Source: Sphingomonas gei
GTDB lineage: Bacteria > Pseudomonadota > Alphaproteobacteria > Sphingomonadales > Sphingomonadaceae
Assembly (NCBI RefSeq): GCF_004792685.1
Contig: NZ_SRXT01000005.1
Location: forward strand, 62,001-126,000
Reading direction: 5' to 3'
DNA length: 64,000 nucleotides
In this document: positions 20,738 through 29,284 of the stretch, one piece after another
How the letters are laid out: the number at the start of each line of letters is the position of its first letter
How positions within the stretch are numbered: the first letter of the stretch is position 1
Translations under genes and position numbers: made by a program
Notes under the pieces: model-generated
Database searches by the model: none
What the model saw: only the letters and a program-made list of their open reading frames with translations
What the model was told of the DNA's origin: nothing

Positions 20738-21388
20738 ATGCCAACGAGCAACCGCAAGGGACGCGATTTCATCGCCCGTCACGGCGAGACGGTGTTCAAC
20801 ATCGCGCGCCGGATGCAGGGCGATCATCCGCACACGCCGCTCACGCGCGCGGGCTTCGCGCAGGCCGATGCGATGGGGGCGGCGTTGCGCGCATTGCTGG
20901 GAGCCAAGCCGAAATTGACTCTGTGGTCGTCGAGCGCCGGCCGGGCGCTGCAGACGCTGGCGATCATCGCCGAACATCTCGAGCTCGATTGGCATCAGGC
21001 GAAGACCGACGATCGCCTCGTCGAGATCGGGATGGGGGCGTGGAGCGGGCGTTATTATGCCGATCTGCAGCAGGAGGTCGGCAGCTTTCTCGATCTCGAG
21101 CACGGGCTGTACAGCCGCCCGCCCGAAGGCGGCGAATGGTATGATTCGATTGCCGAACGGGTTTCGGGCTGGCTCGCCGACACGGACGAGGACCCCGGCG
21201 ATCGGCTGGTGATCATGCACGGCATGTCGAGCCGGATCCTGCGCGGGGTGATGACGGGCGCGGACGTCATGCCGCAATTCGGCGCACCGGTGGCGCCCGA
21301 TCTGCCGCAGGGATCGGTGGTGCTGATCGAGCAGGGCGTGGAGCGCGTCGTCCATCGCGGCACCGGGCACGGTGCCGCGCCGGCATGA
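20738..21388 (+). CDS. Histidine phosphatase family protein
   Basis: This 216-residue protein is of the phosphoglycerate-mutase-like histidine phosphatase superfamily. The phosphate-accepting motif RHGET is near residue 14, and HGMSSRILRG near 160 provides the second catalytic His. I chose ATG 20738 because GAGGAG lies nine bases upstream. The family ranges over sugar-phosphate and nucleotide phosphatases, and nothing here narrows the substrate. Its stop overlaps the start of the next gene (ATGA), so the two are translated together. Confidence 0.88.
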   Translation: MPTSNRKGRDFIARHGETVFNIARRMQGDHPHTPLTRAGFAQADAMGAALRALLGAKPKLTLWSSSAGRALQTLAIIAEHLELDWHQAKTDDRLVEIGMGAWSGRYYADLQQEVGSFLDLEHGLYSRPPEGGEWYDSIAERVSGWLADTDEDPGDRLVIMHGMSSRILRGVMTGADVMPQFGAPVAPDLPQGSVVLIEQGVERVVHRGTGHGAAPA

Positions 21389-21840
21389 TCGCGCTGGCCT
21401 TGCTTCTTGCGATGCCGCCGCGCGACGTGCTCGGCATCTTCGGCAGCTGGGGCGCGTTTCGCGACGCCTCGCCCTTGCGCTGCTTCGCGATCGCCAAGCC
21501 GGTGGGTGGCAGCGGCCAGCCCTTTGCCAGCATCGCCGGCTGGCCGGGGCAGGGCGTACGCAACCAGCTTCATATTCGCCTGAGCCGGGTGCGGGCGCCC
21601 AATGCCCGCGTGACTCTCGCGATCGGCGAGCGCCGCTTCGATCTGCGCGCCGGCGATGCCGACGCCTGGGCGCCCGATGCGCGCACCGATGCGGCGGTGG
21701 TGGCGGCGATCCGCGACGGCCGCAGCATGAGCGTCGAGACGATCGCCACCAATGGCGCGGCGTTCGCGGATACCTACGCACTCAAGGGCGCGGCGACCGC
21801 GATCGATGCGGCGGCTTTGGGGTGCGCGGGGCGGGGTTAG
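21385..21840 (+). CDS. Exported protein of unknown function
   Basis: This 151-residue protein starts inside the stop of the histidine phosphatase (4-base ATGA overlap). The N-terminus MIALALLLAMPPRDVLG is hydrophobic and may be a signal sequence. The segment GSWGAFRDASPLRCFAIAKP, with a single Cys, and a late Cys in ALGC recall the invasion-associated locus B (IalB) fold, where such a pair forms a disulfide. That match is weak. The tight coupling suggests a shared function with the phosphatase, but none can be named. Confidence 0.75.
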   Translation: MIALALLLAMPPRDVLGIFGSWGAFRDASPLRCFAIAKPVGGSGQPFASIAGWPGQGVRNQLHIRLSRVRAPNARVTLAIGERRFDLRAGDADAWAPDARTDAAVVAAIRDGRSMSVETIATNGAAFADTYALKGAATAIDAAALGCAGRG

Positions 21841-21841
21841 G

Positions 21842-22762
21842 TTACGCTCCCTCTCCCGGTGGGAGAGGGAAATTGATATATTCCCGCAACCCGGCCACCA
21901 GCGCATCGAACACCGCGCGGACGCGGGCGACGTTGCGCAAATCCTCGTGGCAGACGACCCAGGTCTCGAGATCATAGGCAAACGCGTCGGGCAGCAGCCG
22001 CACCAGCCCGTCACGCGCGGCGAGGGGGACCTGACAGAAGCCGATGCCGATTCCCGCGCGGATCGCGGCGAGCTGGGCAAGGTCGCTGTCGCTGCGGAAG
22101 GCGAAATCGTCGCGGCCGATCGGCAGCCCGTCGGCCTGCAGCATGCGGAGCGCCGGCGTGTCGTGCTCGACCCCAATCAGAACATGCCCGCGCGCTTCGT
22201 CGAGCGAGCGCGGCGTGCCGCGCGCCGCAAGATAGTCGGCATGCGCATGCATCCCCAGCGGGATCGCACCGATGCGCTGGGCGACGAGCGCTTCCTGTTG
22301 CGGCGGCACCATCCGCACTGCGATATCGGCTTCGCGGCGGAGCACGTCCTCGTTGCGGTTGCTCGGGCTGAGCGCGATCACCAGAGCCGGATATCGGCGC
22401 GATAGAGCGGCGAGGATCGGCGGCAGCACTTCGATCGCGACGACATCGCTCGCGGTGATCCGCACCCGTCCGGCGATCTCGCGCGCCTCCGCCGACGCCG
22501 AACGCACGAACGCCTCCGCGGCCAGCGCCATCGCGCGGACATGCTCGGCGAGCGCCTCCGCCTGCGCGGTCGGGAGGAGGCCGCTCGGGCTGCGGGTGAA
22601 CAAGGGCGTGCCGATCTCGGTCTCGAGTTCTTCGATCCGTCGCCGCACGGTCGGCTGTGCCACGCCGATCCGCCGCGCCGCGGCCGAGAGACTGCCTTCG
22701 CTGATTACAGCGAGGAACGCGCGCTGACGCTCCCAATCGATCCCGGTGTCGAGCGCGCTCAT
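21842..22762 (-). CDS. LysR-family transcriptional regulator
   Basis: This is a 306-residue LysR regulator. The N-terminal helix-turn-helix (about 9-68) has the classic pattern FLAVISEGSLSAAARRIGV followed by QPTVRRRIEELE, and the rest is the periplasmic-binding-protein-like effector domain. ATG 22762 follows an adjacent TTG. It is divergent from the epimerase-like gene at 22853 with only 90 bases between them, the usual layout for a LysR protein and its target. Its last residues (FPLPPGEGA) are encoded by a hairpin repeat, so the C-terminus has been altered by that element. Confidence 0.9.
   Translation of the reverse strand: MSALDTGIDWERQRAFLAVISEGSLSAAARRIGVAQPTVRRRIEELETEIGTPLFTRSPSGLLPTAQAEALAEHVRAMALAAEAFVRSASAEAREIAGRVRITASDVVAIEVLPPILAALSRRYPALVIALSPSNRNEDVLRREADIAVRMVPPQQEALVAQRIGAIPLGMHAHADYLAARGTPRSLDEARGHVLIGVEHDTPALRMLQADGLPIGRDDFAFRSDSDLAQLAAIRAGIGIGFCQVPLAARDGLVRLLPDAFAYDLETWVVCHEDLRNVARVRAVFDALVAGLREYINFPLPPGEGA
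21849..21869. repeat. Hairpin repeat forming the lysR 3' end
   Basis: CCCTCTCCC, a short spacer and GGGAGAGGG form a 9-bp stem. Related CTCTCCC palindromes recur near 29261 and 61070. Here it lies in the last codons of lysR, 9 bases from the stop of the convergent gene, and could act as a bidirectional terminator. Confidence 0.6.
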
Positions 22763-22768
22763 CAAATT

Positions 22769-22785
22769 TGTATAGGCGAGCTACA
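22769..22785. promoter_or_regulatory. Candidate LysR box TGTA-N9-TACA
   Basis: In the 90-base divergent gap TGTA (22769-22772) and TACA (22782-22785) form an inverted repeat that contains a T-N11-A pattern, the general signature of LysR binding sites. It sits close to the lysR start, where autorepression is common. Confidence 0.4.
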
Positions 22786-22852
22786 CATGCGCGACAATTT
22801 CATTCGAGCCGTGGGCGCTGCATCTCTTGCCGGGCAAACACGGAGACGGACA

Positions 22853-23782
22853 ATGACGAAGACGGCCTTGATACTTGGGGCGACTGGTGGAGTGGGTGGA
22901 GAGACGGCGCGGGCGCTGGTCCGCCACGGCTGGGGGGTGCGCGGGCTGGCACGCATGCTGCGGCCGCACCTCGATCCGGACATCGCCTGGTTCGAAGGCG
23001 ATGCGCTGGATGCGGCCGCGGTGCTGCGCGCGGCAGAGGGCGTTTCGGCGATCGTCCACGCGGTCAATCCGCCGGGATATCGGGGGTGGCCGGATAAGGT
23101 GCCGGCAATGCTGGCCAACAGCATCGCGGCGGCGCGCGCCAACGGTGCCCGGCTGGCGCTGCCCGGCACGATCTACAATTACGATCCCGCCGCCACGCCG
23201 GTCGCTGAGCCGGATTCGCCCCAGCAGCCGCGGACCCGCAAGGGCGGCATCCGAGTCGAGATGGAGCAAAGCCTGGAGACGGCGGGGGTGCCGGCGCTGA
23301 TCCTGCGTGCGGGGGATTTCTATGGGCCGCGGCCGGGGAATAGCTGGCTGACACAGGGCATGGTCAAGCCGCAGGCGCGCTCGATCGTGTATCCGGGGGC
23401 GAAGGGAGCCGGCCATGGTTGGGCCTATCTACCCGATGTCGGCGAGACCTTTGCCCGGCTGTTGGATCGCGAGCGCGAATTGCCGCATTTCGCGCGCTAT
23501 CATTTCGGGGGGCATTGGGACGCGGACGGCACGCGCTTCGTCGCGGCGATCCGGGAGGCATTGGGCAAGCAATTGCCGGTCGGCAGCCTGCCGTGGTGGG
23601 CATTGCCGCTGATCGCGCCGTTCAATCCTACGATGCGCGAATTGATCGAGATGCGACCCTATTGGCAGCACCCGGTCCGGCTCGACAATCGCGAGTTGGT
23701 GGAATTGCTGGGTAGTGAGCCGCACACCCCGCTCGTCGAATCGCTGGTTGCGAGCTTCGCTGCGCTTGGCATCGGCGCCTGA
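22853..23782 (+). CDS. NAD-dependent epimerase/dehydratase-like SDR protein
   Basis: This is a 309-residue extended SDR protein. The nucleotide motif GATGGVGGETARAL is near residues 9-22, with the early acidic GDALD segment. The catalytic area shows LPGTIYNYDP and EMEQSLETAGVPALILRAGDFYGP, so the usual YxxxK Tyr is not clearly kept (ME replaces YG/Y); it may be a non-classical member. GGAGA lies eight bases before the ATG. It is divergent from the LysR gene, which probably controls it. Substrate unknown. Confidence 0.85.
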   Translation: MTKTALILGATGGVGGETARALVRHGWGVRGLARMLRPHLDPDIAWFEGDALDAAAVLRAAEGVSAIVHAVNPPGYRGWPDKVPAMLANSIAAARANGARLALPGTIYNYDPAATPVAEPDSPQQPRTRKGGIRVEMEQSLETAGVPALILRAGDFYGPRPGNSWLTQGMVKPQARSIVYPGAKGAGHGWAYLPDVGETFARLLDRERELPHFARYHFGGHWDADGTRFVAAIREALGKQLPVGSLPWWALPLIAPFNPTMRELIEMRPYWQHPVRLDNRELVELLGSEPHTPLVESLVASFAALGIGA

Positions 23783-23792
23783 TCGAGAGGCT

Positions 23793-23817
23793 GGGGCGGC
23801 GACCGCACCGCCGCCCC
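23793..23817. terminator. Bidirectional GC-rich terminator-like hairpin
   Basis: GGGGCGGCG (23793-23801) and CGCCGCCCC (23809-23817) form a perfect 9-bp stem with a 7-base loop between two convergent genes. The U-tract is poor on both sides. Confidence 0.6.
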
Positions 23818-23823
23818 GAAAGC

Positions 23824-24249
23824 TCAGCGTTGCGCGGGGGCCGCTGCCGCCGCGGGCTGCTGCTTGGCGGCGGCAGCCTGGATCCGCTTGTTGAGCGTCT
23901 GATCGGCTGCCATCGCCTGCGCGATTTCGTTGAAGCGCACCGCGGTGAGCCCGGTCGAGGTGATCGCGGTCACCGACTTTGCGTTCTTGTCGGCCTCGGG
24001 AACCGCCGCATCGTCACGGATCTTGCCGATCGCGAGCGCCGCGGTGGCGAATTGCGAGACTTCGGAATCGGTCACCGTGGCGGTTGCCGCGGTTCCTGCG
24101 CCGGTCGTGCCGGATGCGGGGGCTGCAGGCGCCTCGGTGGGCGCCGGGCTGGTTTGCGCCGGAGCCTGGGTCGGCGCGGTCTGGGCGAAAGCCGCAGGCG
24201 TCGCGAGCAGCGCCACTGCGGGGATCAGCGTGGAATTGCGAAACTTCAT
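23824..24249 (-). CDS. DUF4168 domain protein, exported
   Basis: This is a 141-residue exported protein. The signal peptide (1-22, ending AAFA) is followed by an Ala/Pro/Thr-rich linker (about 23-58) and a DUF4168 domain (about 59-125) with [22 protein letters not shown] and [14 protein letters not shown]. The C-terminus is Ala/Gln-rich. GGAG lies seven bases before the ATG. DUF4168 proteins are small periplasmic helical proteins of unknown function found in alphaproteobacteria and cyanobacteria. It stands alone, divergent from rlmN. Confidence 0.85.
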   Translation of the reverse strand: MKFRNSTLIPAVALLATPAAFAQTAPTQAPAQTSPAPTEAPAAPASGTTGAGTAATATVTDSEVSQFATAALAIGKIRDDAAVPEADKNAKSVTAITSTGLTAVRFNEIAQAMAADQTLNKRIQAAAAKQQPAAAAAPAQR

Positions 24250-24415
24250 AGGTCACTCCGAATTGTTGCCCCTGTTGAACGCAAGCTGGGCAGTCGGGGT
24301 CCCGAGTGGCAACCCGTTGCGCGATGCGTCGTTCGATTCGCGGGATAAGGCAGCGCTTGCGGCCGGTTCGCGTCCCACACGCGCGGGAGTGGAAAAGCGG
24401 CGCGAAATCGCCTAC

Positions 24416-25633
24416 ATGGCGGGCATGCAGACAGAGTCGGCCGCCCTCATGCCCATCCCGGGGCACATCGATCCCGTGCCCGTACCGCGGGAATTCAAGC
24501 CGCGCGCCGATGGCCGCATCGACTTGCTCGGGCTGTCCAAGGCCGATCTGCGCATGGCGCTCGAGACCGCGCAGCTCGAGCCCAAGCAGGCCAAGCTGCG
24601 CGCCAAGCAGCTGTTCCACTGGATGTACAACCGCGGCGTCACCGAGTTCGCGCTGATGAGCGACATCTCGAAGGTGATGCAGCCCTGGCTCGAGCAGCGC
24701 TTCGTGATCTCACGTCCTGAAGTCGTCGAGGCGCAGGTCTCGACCGACGGGACGCGCAAATGGCTGCTCCGCTCGGACGACGGCCAGGACTACGAGATGG
24801 TATTCATCCCCGATGCGGACCGCGGCACACTCTGCGTCTCCTCGCAGGTCGGCTGCACGCTCAATTGCCGCTTCTGCCACACCGGCACGATGCGGCTGGT
24901 GCGCAACTTGCTTCCGGGCGAGATCGTCGGCCAGGTGATGCTCGCGCGCGACGCACTCGGCGAATGGCCGAGCCAGCCCGAGGGGCGGATGCTGACCAAC
25001 ATCGTGATGATGGGAATGGGTGAGCCGCTCTACAATTTCGACAATGTCCGCGACGCGCTCAAGCTGGTGATGGACGGCGACGGGCTGGCGTTGTCGAAGC
25101 GTCGAATCACGCTGAGCACCTCGGGCGTGGTGCCGATGATGGCGCGGGCGGGCGAGGAGATCGGCGTCAACCTCGCGGTCTCGCTCCACGCGGTGACCAA
25201 GGAAGTTCGCGACGAGATCGTGCCGATCAACCGGAAATACGGGATCGAGGAACTGCTCCAGGCCTGCGCCGATTATCCCGGCGCGAACAATGCCCGCCGG
25301 ATCACCTTCGAATATGTCATGCTCAAGGACAAGAACGACAGCGATGCCGAGGCGCACGAGCTGGTCCGGCTGATCAGGAAGTACAAGCTTCCGGCCAAGG
25401 TGAACCTGATTCCGTTCAACCCCTGGCCCGGCGCGCCGTACGAATGCTCGGCGCCCGAGCGGATCCGCGCCTTCTCGACGATCATCTTCGAAGCGGGCTA
25501 TTCGGCGCCGATCCGCACCCCGCGCGGGCGCGACATCGACGCTGCGTGCGGCCAGCTCAAGACCGCGTCGGAGAAGAAGAGCCGCGCCGAGATGGACCGG
25601 CTGGCCGAAGAGAAGATGACGGCGCTCGGCTGA
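24416..25633 (+). CDS. rlmN: Dual-specificity 23S rRNA/tRNA adenine-C2 methyltransferase RlmN
   Basis: This radical-SAM enzyme methylates C2 of A2503 in 23S rRNA and of A37 in some tRNAs. The 405-residue protein has the [4Fe-4S] cluster motif CTLNCRFC (Cys147, 151, 154 counted from 24416), the [14 protein letters not shown] block and a C-terminal Cys in DIDAACGQL that would form the protein-RNA methylation intermediate. The start is ambiguous between ATG 24416 and ATG 24425, both without a good ribosome site; homologues I know begin close to the second. The upstream 166-base gap must hold its promoter. Confidence 0.95.
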   Translation: MAGMQTESAALMPIPGHIDPVPVPREFKPRADGRIDLLGLSKADLRMALETAQLEPKQAKLRAKQLFHWMYNRGVTEFALMSDISKVMQPWLEQRFVISRPEVVEAQVSTDGTRKWLLRSDDGQDYEMVFIPDADRGTLCVSSQVGCTLNCRFCHTGTMRLVRNLLPGEIVGQVMLARDALGEWPSQPEGRMLTNIVMMGMGEPLYNFDNVRDALKLVMDGDGLALSKRRITLSTSGVVPMMARAGEEIGVNLAVSLHAVTKEVRDEIVPINRKYGIEELLQACADYPGANNARRITFEYVMLKDKNDSDAEAHELVRLIRKYKLPAKVNLIPFNPWPGAPYECSAPERIRAFSTIIFEAGYSAPIRTPRGRDIDAACGQLKTASEKKSRAEMDRLAEEKMTALG

Positions 25634-25636
25634 AGC

Positions 25637-26230
25637 TCAATAGCCGGCGGGAAGCGTCACGTTGGGCGGGATGCGCGCCACGGTCGTGAACAGCCGCAAC
25701 CTGCCGGGCTGACCGATCACGGTCATCAGGTTCAGCAGATAGGGTGTGCCGGCCTTGTCCCGGCGGAGGAACGCGCGCCGTTCGATCGTGCCGCGCGTCG
25801 CCGTCATCTCGGGAATCGCGCGCCACCCGCCTGCCGCCAGCCCGGCGGCGACGGCGTCGGTCAGGTCGGGCCGGGGATCGGCGAGCAGGATGATGCGGCA
25901 ACCGGCAGCGCCACCGTCCGCAAACAGGATCTGGCCATCCGGCAATGTCTTCGAGCCGAGCGTCGCGCGGGAAATCAGCGTGGTGACCGCGGGGCCCTGC
26001 GCCGTGGCGTCGTTGGGCACGCCGAAGCTCAGGCCGAACGATTCGACGGTCTTGATCGTACGATCCAGCGCGTCCGGACCCGCTGGCATCGCGACGGCGC
26101 CGCTCGCCAGCGCGTAACAGGCCGAATTGCTCAGCTCCGCCACGGTGGCGGCCGCGGTCGGCACTTGCGCTGCCGCTCCGTTCGCGGCGAGCAACATCGC
26201 GCCGATGGCGATCACTAGCTTTCCGGGCAT
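25637..26230 (-). CDS. Exported protein of unknown function
   Basis: This 197-residue protein has a signal peptide (MPGKLVIAIGAMLLAANGAAAQ) and two Cys residues (in NSACYALA and AGCRIILLAD) that could form a disulfide. AGGGAG stands six bases before ATG 26230. The mature part is small and mixed alpha/beta with no motif I recognise. It converges on rlmN with 3 bases between the stops and follows the methyltransferase gene by 66 bases on the same strand. Confidence 0.7.
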   Translation of the reverse strand: MPGKLVIAIGAMLLAANGAAAQVPTAAATVAELSNSACYALASGAVAMPAGPDALDRTIKTVESFGLSFGVPNDATAQGPAVTTLISRATLGSKTLPDGQILFADGGAAGCRIILLADPRPDLTDAVAAGLAAGGWRAIPEMTATRGTIERRAFLRRDKAGTPYLLNLMTVIGQPGRLRLFTTVARIPPNVTLPAGY

Positions 26231-26296
26231 CCTGCGCTCCCTTGCTGCCACCAAACTAGGCGACGGGCGTAAACGGAGAGTAACCGCAGGCTTCTT

Positions 26297-26920
26297 TCAT
26301 TTCCCAGTCGAGTCGCGCCCGCTTTTCGTCAGAACGAGCCAGGTCCAGCGGACTCCCTTGGCGCGGCTCTCGGCGTGCACCGATTCGGCATCGGCCCGGC
26401 GAGTCAGAGCGAAGCCCGCCGCGCGCGCGAGGGCGATTGCTTCTTCCGGCGGCGCCGGAAAGGTGCCGCAGCCAGGTGGATCCGGATCGTGGCGTAACGA
26501 CAGGATCAATCTGCCACCAGGCGCGGTGGCTCGCGCCAGGTTCGGCATCGTGCGTGCGCGGCCGGCGGCATCGAGATGATGCCAGACCGCGCACAGCGTC
26601 ACCAGATCGAACGGCTCACAGGTCCGCAGCTTGGCAAGATCAGGAAGCTGATCGTCCAGCCACGCGATCCGGTCTCCGTGGAGCGCGATCCCCGCTTCGC
26701 GGAACGCGCGGACCGGCTCGACTGCCAGGACGCGATGCCCCTGCTCGGCGAACCACGCCGCGTCGCGGCCGGTGCCGGCGCCGATATCAGCGATCCGGGC
26801 GGGCTCGCGCGGCAGGCAGTCATGTACCGAGGCATAGATCTGCGCGGAAGTAAGCGCGTCGTAGCCGGCGATCAACGCCGGGGTGGCTGCCGCGGCATAA
26901 TCGGCGAGCACCTCGTTCAT
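26297..26920 (-). CDS. Class I SAM-dependent methyltransferase
   Basis: This 207-residue protein has the SAM-binding motif I IADIGAGTGRDA at 43-54, the acidic motif VLAVEP and a late motif ATAPGGRLILSL typical of the Methyltransf_11/25 families. GAGGAG lies five bases before ATG 26920. The last residues run straight to the stop without extra domains. Substrate unknown. Upstream lies a REP-type repeat separating it from the divergent tauE-like gene. Confidence 0.85.
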   Translation of the reverse strand: MNEVLADYAAAATPALIAGYDALTSAQIYASVHDCLPREPARIADIGAGTGRDAAWFAEQGHRVLAVEPVRAFREAGIALHGDRIAWLDDQLPDLAKLRTCEPFDLVTLCAVWHHLDAAGRARTMPNLARATAPGGRLILSLRHDPDPPGCGTFPAPPEEAIALARAAGFALTRRADAESVHAESRAKGVRWTWLVLTKSGRDSTGK

Positions 26921-26937
26921 TTGCGCTCCTCTCTTCC

Positions 26938-27024
26938 ATTCGTGCTGAGCTCGTCGAAGCACCGCTCTGCCTTTTCACCGCTGGAAAATGAAGTACGGCC
27001 CTTCGACAAGCTCAGGGCGAACGG
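26938..27024. repeat. Paired REP element (TGAGCT-TGTCGAAG family), copy 1
   Basis: Two inverted arms, TTCGTGCTGAGCTCGTCGAA-type at 26938-26962 and the complementary GCCCTTCGACAAGCTCAGGG type at 26998-27024, flank about 35 bases. Matching pairs occur at 37179-37266 and 62178-62262. The right arm overlaps the 5' end of the tauE-like coding frame. Confidence 0.85.
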
Positions 27025-27788
27025 ATCAAGGTTTGGATTATTCTTCGACAGCGCTCGCCGCCGCAGCCGGCATTCTTGGCGGTGCGATGAACGCGCTCGC
27101 CGGTGGTGGCACTTTCGCGACCTTGCCGGCTTTGATCGCGTTGGGACTCCCTGCCAATATCGCCAACGCGACCTCCAACGTCGCGCTGCTCCCCGGGGCG
27201 GCGACGAGCGCCTGGGCCTATCGCGACGAGTTGGGGCCGGTGGCGGGCATGTCGGTCAAGCTACTCGCGGCGACCACCTTCGGCTTCGGGCTGGTCGGCA
27301 GCCTGTTGCTGGTGCTCACGCCGAGCGAGACTTTCGACGTCATCATTCCGTGGCTGCTGCTGTTCGCCTTCGTGGTGATGGTGTTCGGCAAAGGCGCGGC
27401 CGACTGGCTCCATGCGCGAGTCACGATCGGGCGGCGTACCCTGCTCGTCACGCAGGCGTTTCTCGGCATCTATGGCGGCTATTTCGGCGGCGGCGTGGGG
27501 CTGATCACCACCGCGGTGTACGGCCTGCTCGCCAATATCCGCCCGCGCGAGCTGTTCGCGATCCGCACCTTGATGCTCGCGGTCGCCAATTTCGCGGCGG
27601 CGTTCGTGTTCATCGGCTTCGCGATGGTGTGGTGGTGGGCGGCCCTCCCCATGCTCGCCGGGTCGATCCTGGGCGGGTGGCTCGGCGCAGTGATCGGCAA
27701 GCGCCTGTCGCCCGGCGTGGTGCGCGGCTGGACCTTGCTGGTGACGGGTGCGACGACCGTCGTCTTCTTCGTGCGCGCTTATAGCTGA
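26988..27788 (+). CDS. TauE/SafE-family membrane transporter (sulfite exporter-like)
   Basis: This is a 266-residue polytopic protein with about seven to eight membrane segments and the two Gly-rich TauE/SafE motifs (GGAMNALAGGGTFATLPALIALGLP at the front; GGYFGGGVG in the second half). The family exports sulfite, sulfoacetate and similar anions. As drawn, the first 15 residues come from a REP repeat (STSSGRT), so the true start may be TTG 27033 instead; neither has a strong ribosome site. It is the first gene of a coupled operon with a cytochrome b and a sulfite-oxidase-like enzyme, which supports a role with oxidised sulfur compounds. Confidence 0.85.
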   Translation: MKYGPSTSSGRTDQGLDYSSTALAAAAGILGGAMNALAGGGTFATLPALIALGLPANIANATSNVALLPGAATSAWAYRDELGPVAGMSVKLLAATTFGFGLVGSLLLVLTPSETFDVIIPWLLLFAFVVMVFGKGAADWLHARVTIGRRTLLVTQAFLGIYGGYFGGGVGLITTAVYGLLANIRPRELFAIRTLMLAVANFAAAFVFIGFAMVWWWAALPMLAGSILGGWLGAVIGKRLSPGVVRGWTLLVTGATTVVFFVRAYS

Positions 27789-28507
27789 TGCGCTATGGCG
27801 ACGCGATGGATGGCTCTCAGTCCCGCACGGTCTATCGGCACCGGCTGTTCACGCGTGTCTGGCATTGGCTCAATGCGCTCGCGATCCTCGTGCTGATCCC
27901 GAGCGGGCTGATGATCTTCAACGCGCATCCGCGGCTCTATTGGGGGCATTACGGCGCGAACTTCGATCACGCTTGGCTCGAGCTGCCGCGCTTTCCCGGC
28001 TGGGCGACGATCCCGAGCCACTACAGCCTTGCCGGCGCGCGGCACTGGCATCTGTTCTTTGCGCTGGTGCTCGGCTTCGGGCTGCTGGCGTACGTGATCG
28101 TCGGGCTTATCAACCGGCACATCCAGCGCGACCTGCGAATCCGCCGCCGCGAGCTGGCGCCGCGGGCGCTGTGGACCGACTTCAAGGCGCATCTCGCGTT
28201 GCGCTTCCACGATTCCGAACACCCGCGGGCGTACAACATCTTCCAGAAGCTCAGTTATGCCGGGATAGTGTTCGGGCTGATCCCGTTGCTGATCGTCTCG
28301 GGGCTGGCGATTTCGCCGGGGATGTGGCCGTGGCTCGCGGACCTTTTCGGCGGACGGCAATCGGCGCGCTCGGTGCACTTTCTTGCGATGGCGGGGATGA
28401 CGTTGTTCGTCGTCGTCCACTTGACGCTGGTGATCCTAGCCGGCCCGATCAACGAAGTGCGCGCGATGGTGACCGGCTGGTGGCGCGTGCCCGAGGAGGA
28501 CCGATGA
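27788..28507 (+). CDS. Membrane cytochrome b (b561/thiosulfate-reductase subunit type)
   Basis: This is a 239-residue four-to-five-helix membrane protein. Paired His residues in helices (VWHWLNALAI near 26; ARHWHLFFALVLG near 86; SVHFLAMAG and VVHLTLVILAG late) are the expected ligands for two b hemes. Its start shares one base with the tauE stop, and its stop overlaps the next start by 4 bases (ATGA). It would pass electrons between quinone and the sulfite-oxidase-like partner. Confidence 0.85.
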   Translation: MRYGDAMDGSQSRTVYRHRLFTRVWHWLNALAILVLIPSGLMIFNAHPRLYWGHYGANFDHAWLELPRFPGWATIPSHYSLAGARHWHLFFALVLGFGLLAYVIVGLINRHIQRDLRIRRRELAPRALWTDFKAHLALRFHDSEHPRAYNIFQKLSYAGIVFGLIPLLIVSGLAISPGMWPWLADLFGGRQSARSVHFLAMAGMTLFVVVHLTLVILAGPINEVRAMVTGWWRVPEEDR

Positions 28508-29235
28508 TCACTCGGCGCACCTTGCTCGTTGGTACCGGCGCGAGCCTGCTCGCCGGCTGCGACTCGCTCACCGATAGTCCGGCGCTGCTGCGCGCGGAGG
28601 ATGCGCATCGTTTCCTCCAGCGCTCGGTCACCGGCCGCGCGGCGCTCGCGCGGCAATTCCGGCCCGAGCAGCGCAGCCCGATCTTTCGCGTCAACGGCAC
28701 CGGCAATCCGAATACCCCGGAATATAATGCGCTGGCGGCGAACCGCTTCGCCGAGTGGCGGCTGCGCGTCGACGGGCTCGTCGCGCGCCCGCTGAGCCTC
28801 AGCCTCGCGCAGATCCAGTCGCTGCCGCAGCGCGCGCAGATCACGCGCCACGATTGCGTTGAGGGCTGGAGCGCGATCGGCAAATGGCAGGGGCCGCGGC
28901 TGGAGACGGTACTGCAGCTTGCCGGGATCCGCGACAGCGCGCGCTACATCGTGTTTCACTGCGCAGATCGCTTCGGCGGCACGCCTTATTACGAATCGGT
29001 CGACTTGATCGACGCCTTCCATCCCCAGACGATCCTCGCCTGGGCGATGAACGACGCCACGCTCTCGGTCGGCCACGGCGCGCCGCTGCGGCTGCGGGTC
29101 GAGCGTCAGCTCGGCTACAAGCAAGCGAAATACGTCATGCGGATCGAAGCGGTGGCCAGCCTTGCCGGGATCGGGGCGGGCAAGGGCGGCTATTGGGAGG
29201 ATTCGAACGGCTATGAATGGTATGCGGGGATCTAG
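28504..29235 (+). CDS. Sulfite-oxidase-family molybdopterin enzyme, exported
   Basis: This is a 243-residue molybdopterin oxidoreductase of the sulfite oxidase/MsrP-like fold. The N-terminus MITRRTLLVGTGASLLAGC shows a twin-Arg-like pair and a lipobox, so it may be a Tat-exported lipoprotein. The Moco-ligating Cys118 lies in RHDCVEGW, a signature of the fold. Later blocks GTPYYESVDL and HGAPLRLRVERQLGYKQ also fit. It is coupled to the cytochrome b. Oxidation of sulfite or reduction of oxidised Met are both possible; the TauE-like neighbour makes sulfite chemistry the better guess. Confidence 0.87.
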   Translation: MITRRTLLVGTGASLLAGCDSLTDSPALLRAEDAHRFLQRSVTGRAALARQFRPEQRSPIFRVNGTGNPNTPEYNALAANRFAEWRLRVDGLVARPLSLSLAQIQSLPQRAQITRHDCVEGWSAIGKWQGPRLETVLQLAGIRDSARYIVFHCADRFGGTPYYESVDLIDAFHPQTILAWAMNDATLSVGHGAPLRLRVERQLGYKQAKYVMRIEAVASLAGIGAGKGGYWEDSNGYEWYAGI

Positions 29236-29260
29236 GCGGCATCGACATTCAGCTTAAACT

Positions 29261-29284
29261 CCTCTCCCCTAGCTAGGGGAGAGG
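29261..29284. terminator. 24-bp perfect palindrome after the sulfite operon
   Basis: CCTCTCCCCTAG and CTAGGGGAGAGG adjoin as a perfect palindrome 25 bases after the operon stop. It begins a larger repeat-rich block and probably works as a terminator or REP. Confidence 0.6.
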
